Shown here in pieces: positions 32,419-43,122 of a stretch of 64,000 nt of DNA (position 1 is its first letter; every line of letters starts with the position of its first letter). Source of the stretch: Brachypodium distachyon (Eukaryota > Streptophyta > Magnoliopsida > Poales > Poaceae); assembly GCF_000005505.3 (NCBI RefSeq), contig NC_016131.3:39098855-39162854 (forward strand). The letters are read 5' to 3'. Under the pieces are notes generated by a model. It made no database searches and had not been told where the DNA came from. It saw nothing but the letters and a program-made list of their open reading frames with translations. Position numbers and translations under genes: made by a program.

Positions 32419-35400
32419 TGAAGCGATCGCCCCTGTACAAGGTTCGATCTCTGTGCTTACTGTGCCAGTCCCTGAATCGACTCACTAGCACACACAGTTT
32501 CATGATGAAATATCCAGAAACAAAGGTCAAAGTACTTTATTACATCGCATCATCTAGAATATAATAGTACTTACAACCTTGCATAACCCCTTGGGTTAGC
32601 ATAACAAAAGAGTTTCAAGATAACAAAAATATTGTTTCACAAACGGCAGCGGAAAAAGGTGTAGCAAATGGGCCACAACTACTCCCAGAGGAGAGAGCAT
32701 GTTGCAATGTAAGCACATGACCCAAAGAACATCGACAAGCCTCACTCTTCGTCAGATTCACCTGCATTATTAATTGCAGCCACTACGTGGTCAATACATT
32801 TGAATGTATTGGCAAGTTTAGCAAAGTTATAAAGGACCTACCGAGTACATGCATAATTTGGCTAGGAGGGGTTTGGCTATTTGCATAAAAGCATCAATGT
32901 TTCATCCTATCATTTTTAAACAAATAGTTTTGAATTCTATTGGACACATGGGTAGAAACACCCATGAGGTGCAAGATCTTCTGCCTTCCGCTGCAAGATT
33001 TTATTTTCTTTTGAGATAACCCATGAGGTTATGCAATATGTAAGTTACTAGTAAATTCTGGATCAATGCGATGTAACATACTTTTGACCTTTGTATCTTG
33101 ATATTACATCTTGAAACTGTGTGTGCTAGCGAGTCGATCCAGGGACTAGCACTGTAAGCACAGAGATCGAACCCTGTACGGGGGCGGTCGCTTCATCGAG
33201 AGAGACTAAAAGTGTCTTCATAATCCAGCCCATAACGCTGCTTCAAACCTTTAGCTATGTGGGGTTTAGCTATTTGCATAAAAGCATCATTGTTCAATCC
33301 TATCATTTTTAAACAAATAGTTTTAATTCTATTGGACACGGGGTAGAAACACCCATGCTCCTATTAACCTAGAGCACATTGAGTAGACACATCAATGCTC
33401 CTACCCAGTTCAATCCATTTGTTTTATTAAGAAATTGGAATGAGTGAGACCTTCCTTAGAGCCCCCAAATCTAGTTGCTCATAATTGTCCGTAACCGGGG
33501 ACACGGCTAAGTACTTAGTTTGACACTCTCGAGAGGCGGTACACTTTACCCACAAGAAATCGACGTGTTAATCCCTTGCTGTCCTCAGGGTAGAGTAGCA
33601 ACGGCATCAATTACAGAAATTTTCAGAACATATTCCCCCAAACCACCTGAGGGACGCGTTCCAACCTACACTGCTACATACCGATGTCACCTCGGATCCA
33701 GGTTCATATTTCTTACATCCATCCAGCCAGAGCCCATATTAGCATGTGGTTGTACTAGAAGCAATTAAATAGGAAACTAGTCCAGTCTCTGGTTACCCCG
33801 GGTGGCATTCCACATTTGCGACGCAAGCGTTCCTCGAATCCACGGAAGAGCCGTCCATGGATGATCCATCTCCGAATCCACGGAGACTCGACTCGGAGGG
33901 ACCCATAGAAATGGACCTGACGTCGCATAACATCTCCAAATCTCAAAGCAGTCCACCCAGGATGGTTCATTAAATTACTTGTTTTCCCATACACTAGGAA
34001 AACCATACTTTAATTCAATAACCTCACATTATAATAATACTACCCTCGTATATTATCATAGCATAGCATTGGACTACCTACGATGGCAATTGGTGGTGAG
34101 GACATGGCAATGGTATCATATACTACTAGGAATTCATAGCTAGCATAAATACAATAATAATCCTATCCATGCAACTAATAAAACATCTAGTGCATAGTAA
34201 AATAATAGGTGAATGATCCAAGTGAACTTGCCTTGGTAGCAGTTGGAGTTTAAACACTCGTCACAATCACAACGTTCGCTCTTCGAGAAAACTATACGAA
34301 TCAAACAATATACACACACATAAACACACAATTCACGTCACGACAAAATAGGGTATGCTATGATGCGATGCAAGCATGTGACATGATTTGGTTTATTTTA
34401 TTTGATTGATCAACTGATCCTAAGCTTTGGTAATTAAAAATAATGCATTAGGGTTTTAAACAAAAAGGCAAAAACAATTGATTAAAACCCTAAATTATAG
34501 TTTTATTGGCATCAGCCAAATAATTTAATTCAAAATATTTATTTCTCTGTCCCAATGGACAGAGGACAATAATACAAAATTTTGGGCACTAGTTTCAATT
34601 AAAAAGGATCTTTAATTTATTAGTGATGAATTAAATGGCATTAAACCCTATTATGTAAATTGACTGTGATTCAAATATTCAAATTCAAATTTAAAGAGTG
34701 CCAAAAGATTCTACAGGTTGAGAGCTTTCCAAAAAGGTAAAATTTGTCAAATTTGGCCAAAGGGTTTGAAAGTGATAAGCATTTGAAGTTACAGGGGTGT
34801 TTCTGCAAAAATACCATTTAAATCAATTCCAGGATTAAAATTATATTTTCCTTTTTCTATTACTGTGCCACGTGTCAGCTTCTCATTGGTCAGTACCGGT
34901 TCGTTTAAAAGGATTAACACGATCTAATCTCGGCCGTCTATTTAGGTCGGACGGATGAGGATGGAGGAGCTCACCTCCGGCGGCCTAGGGTTCCGGCGAG
35001 GTTCGTCGGTGGCGGCGGGGAAGCGGCGGCGGTGCGTTCCGGTGAAGCTGGCGACTCGGGGAAGACTCCGGTGAGGGCCGCGCGACGAGGCGAAGGCTGT
35101 GAGGCCCGAGGCGAAGGACGGAACGGCGAGACGAGGCCCGAGGCGACGCCTAGGACGACAGGAGGCTGCGGCGGCACGACGCGAGCTCCGGCGGCTACAA
35201 GGCATTAAGATCAAAACCGCGTGCGTTAAAACGTGCGCGAGGTCGATGTGGTCCAGAAATTTGAGGACGCGTGCGGGGAAGCTCACCGGCGTGTCATCCT
35301 GAAGCAAAAGACGGCGGCGGTAGCGGCGGCGGCGTTCTTCGGCGGGCAAATCCGGCGGCCTGGGGGCGCAAGCGAGAGAGAGAGCAGAGGGGAAAGAAAG

Positions 35401-36117
35401 AGGAGGGGCGGGGCTTTATAAGGACGCGGGCGGCGAGTTTCGGAAAGCACGAGCAGGTTGGATCCTGGAGATTGCGGCGGCGGGGTGTCCGGCACGGACA
35501 GGGCGCCGCTTTCCTTCGGGGAAGACGAAGGCCCTGACAGGTGGGCCCCACCTGTCAGTGGCTCGCAGCGCGCGCGGACCGAGGTGGCTCGGTTCAGCTC
35601 GGGCACAGTCGGGATTGGGCCGGTTCAACCCATTTGGCCGGGCCGGTCCGGTTTTCGTTTTTTTTTCTTTTCTCTTTTTCCTTTTTCTCATTTCTTTGAT
35701 ATCTTTTTATTTTGAAATCCAAATTGATCCAAATAAATTCCAGAAAATTTGTAAAATCATGTATGATCATGATTCAACTTTTGGGAGTAATTTCCTCTAA
35801 AAATAAAATATATAAAAATACATTTGCCCTATAAATGCCTTTAGGGCGATATAACTATTTAAATCAAATAGTTTTTCAACTCCAAATAAAATCTTAAAAA
35901 TTATGGGATAGCTCATTTATGCAATAAACCCCATTTATAGATAAATCTTATTGGTTTTAAAATCCAAAGCTCAAATGGGTGAAACCCTAGGGTTTAAAAT
36001 GAAATAAAATCTTTTTAAAGCCTTTTTAGATTCAAATTTGAATTCAAAAATGCAATTGTGGCATGATGCTCATGAATGCAATGCATATGAAAGAGTTTGA
36101 ATTTTTGGGATGTTACA
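32419..36117 (-). mobile_element. Rearranged solo LTR inserted in the C2 leader
   Basis: Starts TGAAGCGATCGCCCC and ends GGGATGTTACA. The flanks are TTATT (32414-32418) and TTACT (36118-36122), a TSD with one change. At 3699 bp it is about 400 bp longer than LTR2. The extra DNA is an inverted LTR-end fragment (about 32968-33195), some 55 bp of unknown origin, and a repeat of about 100 bp of the LTR itself (32869-32967 and 33250-33352). TATA at 35415-35423 and the TCP-type palindrome at 35534-35558 are intact. Confidence 0.85.
35534..35558. promoter_or_regulatory. Palindrome with TCP-type core, solo LTR at 32419
   Basis: Arms CTGACAGGTGGG and its complement around one base, about 110 bp upstream of the minus-strand TATA box at 35415-35423. 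Confidence 0.65.
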
Positions 36118-36215
36118 TTACTCCCACTCTACTATCATTTATTTTACTTTACATACATCCGACCATTTGATCATGTCACTGATACTCCCTTATCTTCCTT
36201 CTTTATTTTCTATAG

Positions 36216-37075
36216 ATGGGGAGTCCACCACCACCCTTTGGCAATGTACCGCCGTTCACCCGCGTCTACTACCCCTCCACGGACGACGACTAGTTGTTTA
36301 GTGCCCCTTACTGTGTGCGTTCCTCGACCTGCCACCTCCCAGGTTTAGAGGCCGAGTCGAGCCCGCCGTGCCAGAAGGAGGGCATCCACGGTGGGAGATT
36401 GAGGCGAAGATCCACGGGCGTGAGATCGCGCCAGCGACGCCGGATATCACCTTCATCGCCCGCTACCCCACCTTCGAGCAAGGCCTTCAGTTTGCCATGC
36501 AGTGCGCCTTTGTGCAGGTGTGCCGGGACTATCGGCACGAGTTTCCTGAGGACTCCCCCTTCCTCCTCTTTGGAAGGCGGAACCATGCATGCTCGGCAGT
36601 GGCAACAACCAATGACGAGGATGCGACCCCGGTGACGACCCACTTCGAGAACATGGAGGCAAACACCGTGGACCTAGAGTCTTGCCTTGAGCACGAGATG
36701 ACCAGGACCGACCTAGCCGAGGAGGAGGTGGGCAAACTACTGGGGGAGAATGCCCAGTTGCAGGAGGACAAGACCGTGTTGGAGAACACTGTCCTCAACA
36801 TGGGAGGCACCATAGAGCAGCTGCAGTATGAGAGGGACCTGGCTCGCTACTACTGCGAGCAGTTCTAGGCATTCATCACAGCCGCCGCCGCCGCACCCGC
36901 ACCGGCGCCTGTTCAGGCTCCACCTCTGCCACAGGATCAGGAGATGGAGCCTCAGGAGGAGGTGCCGACTGAGGAGGAGGAGCCCTAGGAGGTTCACGAG
37001 ATGGACACCCCTGCCTCCAACACCCGCTCCAAGAGGAAGGCGAACGGGACCACACCATCAGCCACACTTCCTTAG
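36216..37075 (+). pseudogene. orf0 of C2 (broken copy)
   Basis: Closely related to the C1 orf0 along its whole length: start MGSPPPPFGN, the globular part, the coiled coil, and the tail ending in ATLP. TAG at 36291-36293, 36866-36868 and 36986-36988 each replace a Gln codon of C1. A frameshift lies between about 36300 and 36368. The nearest upstream feature is the leader cut by the solo LTR. Confidence 0.85.
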
Positions 37076-37359
37076 TCTAGTTGATGCCTGCCAGACTTTA
37101 TCATTTCTTTTCGTTATAGTATTGCGAGTTAGTCATTGACCATACAAGCTATGTGTATGGCAATGTAGACCGATTGCTTTTTCCGTACTCTTTTATTTAT
37201 GGGCAGAGTCCCATCGTGAACTGGTTGTGATTTGTGTTTCCAAAATCTTTTATGAATGATTGATTGTGTGATTGAAATATGTGGAGTTAATGTTTTGTGG
37301 GGGCCTAGACATTCTTAGCTCTATTCCATCTGTTTTCTCATCTCTGCTACCCTAAACAG
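37076..37359 (+). other. Spacer between C2 orf0 and gag
   Basis: AT-rich, no gene. Matches the equivalent spacer of C1 (about 26064-26356). Confidence 0.7.
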
Positions 37360-38369
37360 ATGCCTCCGAGACACCAGAACCCCGCCAACAACGCTGAGGC
37401 CGGCAATGCCGAGGCAGACAAAAATGCTGCCACCATGCAGCAACTGTTGGCAGCACAGACCCAATTTCTGCAACTGATTACCTAGCAGATGGCCAACAAC
37501 AATCAGCAGAACAACAACAACCAGCAGCACCACCCATGTCAAGTGGATATGCCGACCAGATTTCTGCGATTGCACCCGCCTACCTTTTCCAGCTCCACTG
37601 AACCCATCATGGCTGACGACTGGCTTCGTTCAATCAACAAGAATTTGGTCACCATCAACCGCAATGATGAAGAAAAAGTGAGGTTTGTAGCTCCCTTGCT
37701 TGAAGGACCCGCAACATCGTGGTGGGAGAACTTTTAGATCACCACCCCCATCGAGAATGTCACCTGGGACATGTTCCAGGAAGCCTTCCGCACCGCCCAC
37801 ATCTCTGCGGGGGTGCTCAGTCTGAAGAAGAAGGAGTTTCACAGGCTGCGACAGGGAGGTCGCTCTGTGTCGGAATATGTAGAAGTCTTCAACCAACTGT
37901 CCTGCTACGCGCCGGATGATTTGAACACCAATGCCAAGCGCAGAGAGAAATTCTTGGACGGACTGAACGACGAACTGTCGGTTCAGCTTGCTGTTGCTTA
38001 TACCCCCACCTACCAGTCCTTAGTTGACAAGGCCATCATTCTGGAGAGCAAGCTCACCCAAATGGAGAGACGTAAGAGGAGACACCATCAGGGGAACACT
38101 CACACAGGCCCGCACTAGAAGCAGCAAACTTCCTATGATGGAAGCGGCAGTTCCTTCTTGAGCAGGAACGGGAACCAGAACAGCCACCGCAGTGGAGGAA
38201 ATGGTCACCACCACCACCAGGGAAGCCAAACCGGCAGCATCAGCAGCACCAGCATCAACATCAGTTCGCTCGCCCAAGGCCCACCAATGGCAATGGAAAT
38301 GGCAGGAACAACGGCAATGGCCAGAGCAACAATGGTCAGAACCACAACGCCAACAAGGACCTGAGCAAG
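37360..38369 (+). pseudogene. C2 gag
   Basis: Start MPPRHQNPANNAEA. Same order as C1 gag: Gln/Asn-rich tract, capsid segment (HPPTFSSSTEP, FHRLRQGGRSVSEYV, FLDGLNDEL), then a His/Gly-rich tail. TAG at 37483-37485, 37735-37737 and 38116-38118 each replace Gln of C1. Conversely C2 keeps Gln at both C1 gag stops, so the breaks are independent. Confidence 0.88.
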
Positions 38370-38690
38370 GTGGAGTGCTTTAAGTGTCACAAGCTGGGAC
38401 ACTACGCCACCAACTGCCCGGAGAACCAAGATGGCACTGGGAACAAGCCCAATCCGTTTCAGAAGGGCCACGTGAATCACGTGGACGTGGAAGAAATTAG
38501 CGAGGAACTAGGTATCATACTTGGCACCTTCCACATTAATGCTTTTGAAGTACTAGTTCTATTTGACACTGGAGCATCACATTCATTCACTTCAAGAGTA
38601 TTAGTAGAAAGAGGCAAAATATCCTTTAAGACCATGGCTAGACCCATGAAAGTGAACTCACCGGGTGGAACGATGCTAGGAACCCGACAC
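38370..38690 (+). pseudogene. C2 zinc knuckle and protease (truncated)
   Basis: CFKCHKLGHYATNC has all four zinc ligands. VLFDTGASHSFTS carries the protease Asp. The frame stops shortly after VNSPGGTMLGTRH, where a deletion joins it to the end of RNase H, so the rest of protease and all of RT are gone. Confidence 0.88.
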
Positions 38691-39446
38691 TTTGAGCCGC
38701 AAGGGCCTGAATCTGCAATACCATCCAGGCAAGGCTAATGTGGTAGCCGATGCTTTGAGCCGCAAGGGCTATTTGAATGGATTGACAGCTGGAGAATTAC
38801 CGCCAGAATTGTGCGAACTGTTCAAAGACCTTAGACTGGAAATAGTACCGGAAGGTTATTAGCCACTTTGAAAGTACTGCCCACGTTGCTGGATAAGATT
38901 AGAGAAGCACAGAAGGGCGACTCGGAAATAAAGGAAATAAAAGAGAATATGGTTATCGGAAAGGCTAAAGATTTTCGAGAAGACGACCAGGGTACCATAT
39001 GGTTCGGAAAACGCATTTGCGTACCGCAGGATCCGGAAATCAGAAAGTTGATACTACAAGAAGCCCACGACTCACCGTACTCAATCCACCCTAGAAACAC
39101 GAAGATGTACATGGAGCTCAAGGAAACATTTTGGTGGTCCGGATTAAAGCGAGATATCGCCGAGTTCATTGCCTTGTGTGATGTGTGCAGCAGAGTTAAG
39201 GCCGAATACCAGAAACCGGCAGGATTGCTAAGACCGCTGCCTATACCAGACTAGAAGTGGGATAAAGTAGGCATGGACTTTATCACCGGTTTACCAAGGA
39301 CCAGATCAGAATATGATTCCATTTGGGTAGTGGTTGACCGTTTGACCAAGCTTGCCCACTTTATACCGGTAAAGACCACATACACCAGTGCACAGTTAGA
39401 GAAATGCTACATATCCAGAATTATGTGTTTACACGGAGTACCCAAT
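38691..39446 (+). pseudogene. C2 RNase H tail and integrase (partial)
   Basis: The joint has a 16-bp filler (38691-38706) equal to 38754-38769. Then come the RNase H end ([13 protein letters not shown]), the integrase zinc domain ([10 protein letters not shown]...CDVCSRVK) and the core start [13 protein letters not shown] at 39252-39254 replaces a Trp codon of C1. The frame is cut at 39446, in the core just before the second Asp, by the next segment. Confidence 0.85.
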
Positions 39447-40204
39447 GATATGGACATGCTAACCATGGATACGACCATTAGAATCCTAATTGTTGGTGTC
39501 TCTAATAATTATAATCAGGTGAATTCAATTACAAAATGTTTTCAATATGTTACTTGCAAAGAGGCGGAGCTACTATCTTGTGTAATCTTATTATGTAGGC
39601 ATATTGAACTTTACAAGTCCAAAGTGAAGATGAAGTGTTATAGCCTGCAAAGGGAGATTCAAAGTGAAGCCTATCAAGTCTACTTTCCAACAAATCAAAC
39701 GGCACATGATTCGGAGCTTGCTACAGAAAGATATCATGAATTAAAGTTCAATCCGATTCGGGTCCGAGCTGTCAGGAGACCCGAATTTGTTTTAATCACC
39801 CAGGCCGCATCCGGAGTCCAAATCAAGCAAACAAGTACTTGTTGGAAAGGTAATTACAAGACCTTTCCAACGGATCTGGCCCCATAAAGAGATTCGACTT
39901 GTGCTGACCGTGGCGGACAAAACAAGCTGACGGATCTGTTTTTCTGTTTCCTAAAGAGTTGTAGTTTGTTAGGAAAGTTAGAGATAGAGTTGGATTTCGG
40001 ACTCCTTATTCAAAGTGGACGAAAATATCTCTCCCTCCTCCTTTATATACCCCATGAGCCCCCCTAAGGAGCCTTGGGTTTTGTTTAGTTAAAAGTTAGC
40101 CATCGCTACTACTTCATGTAATCGCGTGTGTCGGTTAGACCACCTGTTTTACCGCTTTCGGTACCCCAACTTATCGTCTCGTTGAGACATTGGTTTGATT
40201 TCCA
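39447..40204 (+). repeat. LTR-like segment of unknown family
   Basis: It starts TGATATGGACATGC and ends TTTGATTTCCA, so it has TG...CA ends. A TATA-like CTTTATATACC lies at 40041-40051. About 760 bp, no convincing ORF. There is no matching 5-bp repeat at its ends (CCCAA and GGCGC) and it sits between two unrelated elements. It may be a solo LTR whose flanks were exchanged, or a fragment with chance TG/CA ends. Confidence 0.45.
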
Positions 40205-41060
40205 GGCGCACCGCATCATGGTGGTGTCGAGATTCTGCCTCGAGCGGGCCCTCACCAACCGTGAAGTCATTGGAAGGGTGGCCGAATGGAGGATGGAGTT
40301 GTCGGAGTTCGACCTGCACTTCACCAACACGAAGAGCATCAAGAGTGCGGCTCTGGCTGATTTTGTTGTGGAGTAGACTTCAACGGGCATAGAAGAAGAA
40401 GAGCTGGAGACCAGCTTGCCTGGCAAGCTGGACGAAGGCCACTAGATCCTGTACTTCGACTGCGCGTTCAGCCTGCAAGGAGCTGGCGCCAGAGTCGTCA
40501 TCGAGTCATCCACAGGAGACCAGCTGAAGTTCGCCATCCAGCTTGACTTCCCCAACTCCACCAACAAAGCGGCTGAGTACGAAGGGTTGCTCGCCAGGTT
40601 GCGGGCAGCAATCGCCCTTGATATCAAGCGCCTGGTTGTTCGCGGGGATTCCCAACTCGTAATCAACCAGGTTAACAAGGACTACGACTGTCCGTTGATG
40701 GCAGCGTACGTGGATTAGGTCCGCAAGCTGGAATGCAAGTTCAAGGGTTTGCGGTTTGAGCACGTCAAGCGCAAGGATAACTTCACGGCTGATGAGCTGT
40801 CCAAGTTGGCAGTAGAGCACCAGAAGGTTCCGGCGGGGGTGTTCTGGCAATGGCAGACTGCGCCTTCGGTTGCCCCCAAGCCGGCTGCTAGGGAAGCCTC
40901 CCCGACAACTTAAGGAAACCCCACAACAGCGGAGGTCCATGGCACTGATGTAGTGGCATGCGTGAGCAGGTAAACCCCACCTTGGACGGTGGATATCGCT
41001 CGCTACCTGAAGGGAGAAGCCCTCCCGGACTAGCTATCCCGCAAGCAGAGTGGCTCGTCG
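40197..41060 (+). pseudogene. T2 connection and second (plant-type) RNase H fragment
   Basis: Matches T3 from about 57860: FQAHRIMVVSRFCLERAL, ALADFVVE, then a second RNase H domain with MYFD-like YFDC, AAEYEGLL, VVRGDSQLVINQV and TADELSKLA. The second RNase H is a known trait of Tat-lineage elements. Stops at 40374-40376 and 40444-40446 replace Trp codons of T3. Another at 40717-40719 replaces an acidic residue. No integrase follows. Confidence 0.8.
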
Positions 41061-41367
41061 CTGCTACTTGACCCCAGGTCGGCACTGCGGGTCCGTCCCA
41101 GGTCCCTGGTCCGGTTAAGTGTGTGGCGCGCGAGTCCCCGGCAACACAAGGTATAACACAGGAAGGTCAGAAGATCCACCCCGCGAGTCAATTCCGGGAA
41201 CAAGAAGCAAGTACCAAGTAGAACCAGAAAGCAAAATTCATAGAAACAATGAACGATTACATAGACTAATAAAACATCAACTGTTCAACGGCGCCAAGCA
41301 CGATACTTGCAGGAATCAAGAACAAAGACACAAAGATAAAACGAGGACCGGCCGGGGGCTGCGGCGA
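41061..41367. other. T2 non-coding stretch
   Basis: No gene seen. Lies between the deleted pol and the C-terminal end of the antisense aORF. Confidence 0.5.
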
Positions 41368-43112
41368 CTAGTTGCCGGGGTTTTCAGCTGGGGGCTCCGA
41401 CTCCGGCTCCGGCTTCCTCTGCATCCGGTCCACCACCTCCTCGACGAACCTGCTCACCGCCTTGCAGTGAGTAGGGCCGTCCTTGCTGTCCGACCAGGCG
41501 TCCAACAACGTCTCGAAGGGGAAGTCTGGGTGGTGGAGGTGCACCCGAGGGAGGATCGTCTCAGCGATCTCCCTGGCGCACGAGGCTATCTCCCCGTCGC
41601 AGAACTTGGAGATCCACACGTCGAGCGCCCCGAGCTTCCCCACCATGTCGAAGAAGAACGGGATCAGCGTGTTGATGTCCGTGCCGTCCACTTGCCCGCC
41701 CTGCAGCTCGAACCGTGGTAGCGGGTCACGCACCGCCCGGGCGATCCAGAGCAGCTTCACGGTCTCCGTGTGCCAGCGTGCCAGTGCCACAGCGTGCTTG
41801 GCCTGACGGAGGAATTCCGCTTGCCGCGAGAGCTCCGTGGCCTTGGCCACGTTGTCCTCGCCCATCTTGACGAGCTCGCCCCGAGCAGTGGCCAATTCGG
41901 ACTCGAGTTGGGCGCTCTTTTCCTTGGAGGAATTGGGCTCCTTCTCTCGCTGTGCCAACGCCGCTGCCGCGTCCTCCGCAGCCTTGGTTTGCTCCTCCAG
42001 CTTGGTGCGCAGCCCCTGGAGCTGAGAGAGGTAGCTGCTGACCAGTTCGCTCTTCTCGTTGAGGCGAGCTTGGGCCGTAGCGAGCACCTCCTCATGCTCG
42101 TTGTTCGCCTTCTCCTGCGCCGTGGCCAGCGAGTCCAGAGCTTGCTGGTGCTCCGCCTGCTGGGCCTCCAGTTGCCGATGGAGCTTCGCCTCGGGGACGA
42201 CCGGCATTGCGGCTTCATCCCTGGCCTGCCGGGCCAGGCGCGTCTCCTCTCGCAGCCAGGAGAGCTCTTGCCGTTCCCTCTCGACGGCTTGTCGCACTTC
42301 GCCAAGCTGGCCTATCGCGAGTTCGTGGCGCTCCTTCACCTGGTTGATTGATGTGACGAACGCCAGCTGCTGCTCCTTGATGGTGTCAAGGAACTGGTGC
42401 CCCCGATCGTAGATGCTTGGGTCCCATTTGATTGGGTCCCAAGTCGCCTCGGCAAGGATGCCGAGGTTTGGGCCGGAGGTAGCGGCAGATGATGACGAGG
42501 CCCCCGCCGCCACTGTTTGGCCGGGGGGAGCGTCGTCCACTTGCAGCGGAGCCGCTTGTTGCTCCCTTGCCGCAGCCTCCTCCCCACCCGCGCCCATAGG
42601 TTGCGGGGATGGTGGAGTTGCCGCACCCCCGGCAGGAGACGCCTCTTGTTGGGTGGCCGCGGGATCCGCGTCTTCGGACTGCGTGGCCGGGAACGCGCCG
42701 CCGAGCCTCGCCTTGGTAGCGACGGTGGGCGTCGCCACTGTTGTGTCCGCCGCGGTGGAGCTTGGCACTGGAGCCGCCTCCGGCTCCTCCCTCATCTCCG
42801 CATCCTCGACGTCAGAGCCGAGATCGACCTCCGCATCGCCCGTTCTCGCTGCGGGCGCAGTGGGGGCTGCGACAAAGAAAAAATCAGAACTTAAAGCTAA
42901 ATTGAGGTACCCGATGACGGACGCGAGGAAGCTCTGAGAGAGTACCTTGCGGGGCCGCCATGCTTGCGGGAGGAGCCTCCTCCCCCTCTGTCCCGGCTTC
43001 TGTTGCTGGGCCGCCCGCCGCAAGCTGGATTTCGCCTACGGGTCAGGGAGGTGGTACGGTTGCGGGTCAGTGGGCAGAGGAAACATAAACAATGGAACCA
43101 GAAGAGGGATCA
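41368..43112 (-). pseudogene. T2 antisense aORF, C-terminal exons (copy 2)
   Basis: Acidic Pro/Ala-rich part, then a long coiled coil (about 42370-41800), then a C-terminal module with WIARAVRDPLPRF, INTLIPFFFDMV and FPFETLLDAW, ending at 41368. Two introns are supported by GT-AG borders: 42945-42867 (79 nt) and about 43113-43030. Reading through the 79-nt intron gives a hydrophobic stretch, while splicing gives the frame ASMAAPQ then APTAPAARTGD, in keeping with the neighbours. The module is similar in layout to S1 aORF exons 5 and 7. Confidence 0.7.
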
Positions 43113-43122
43113 GTACCTGTTG

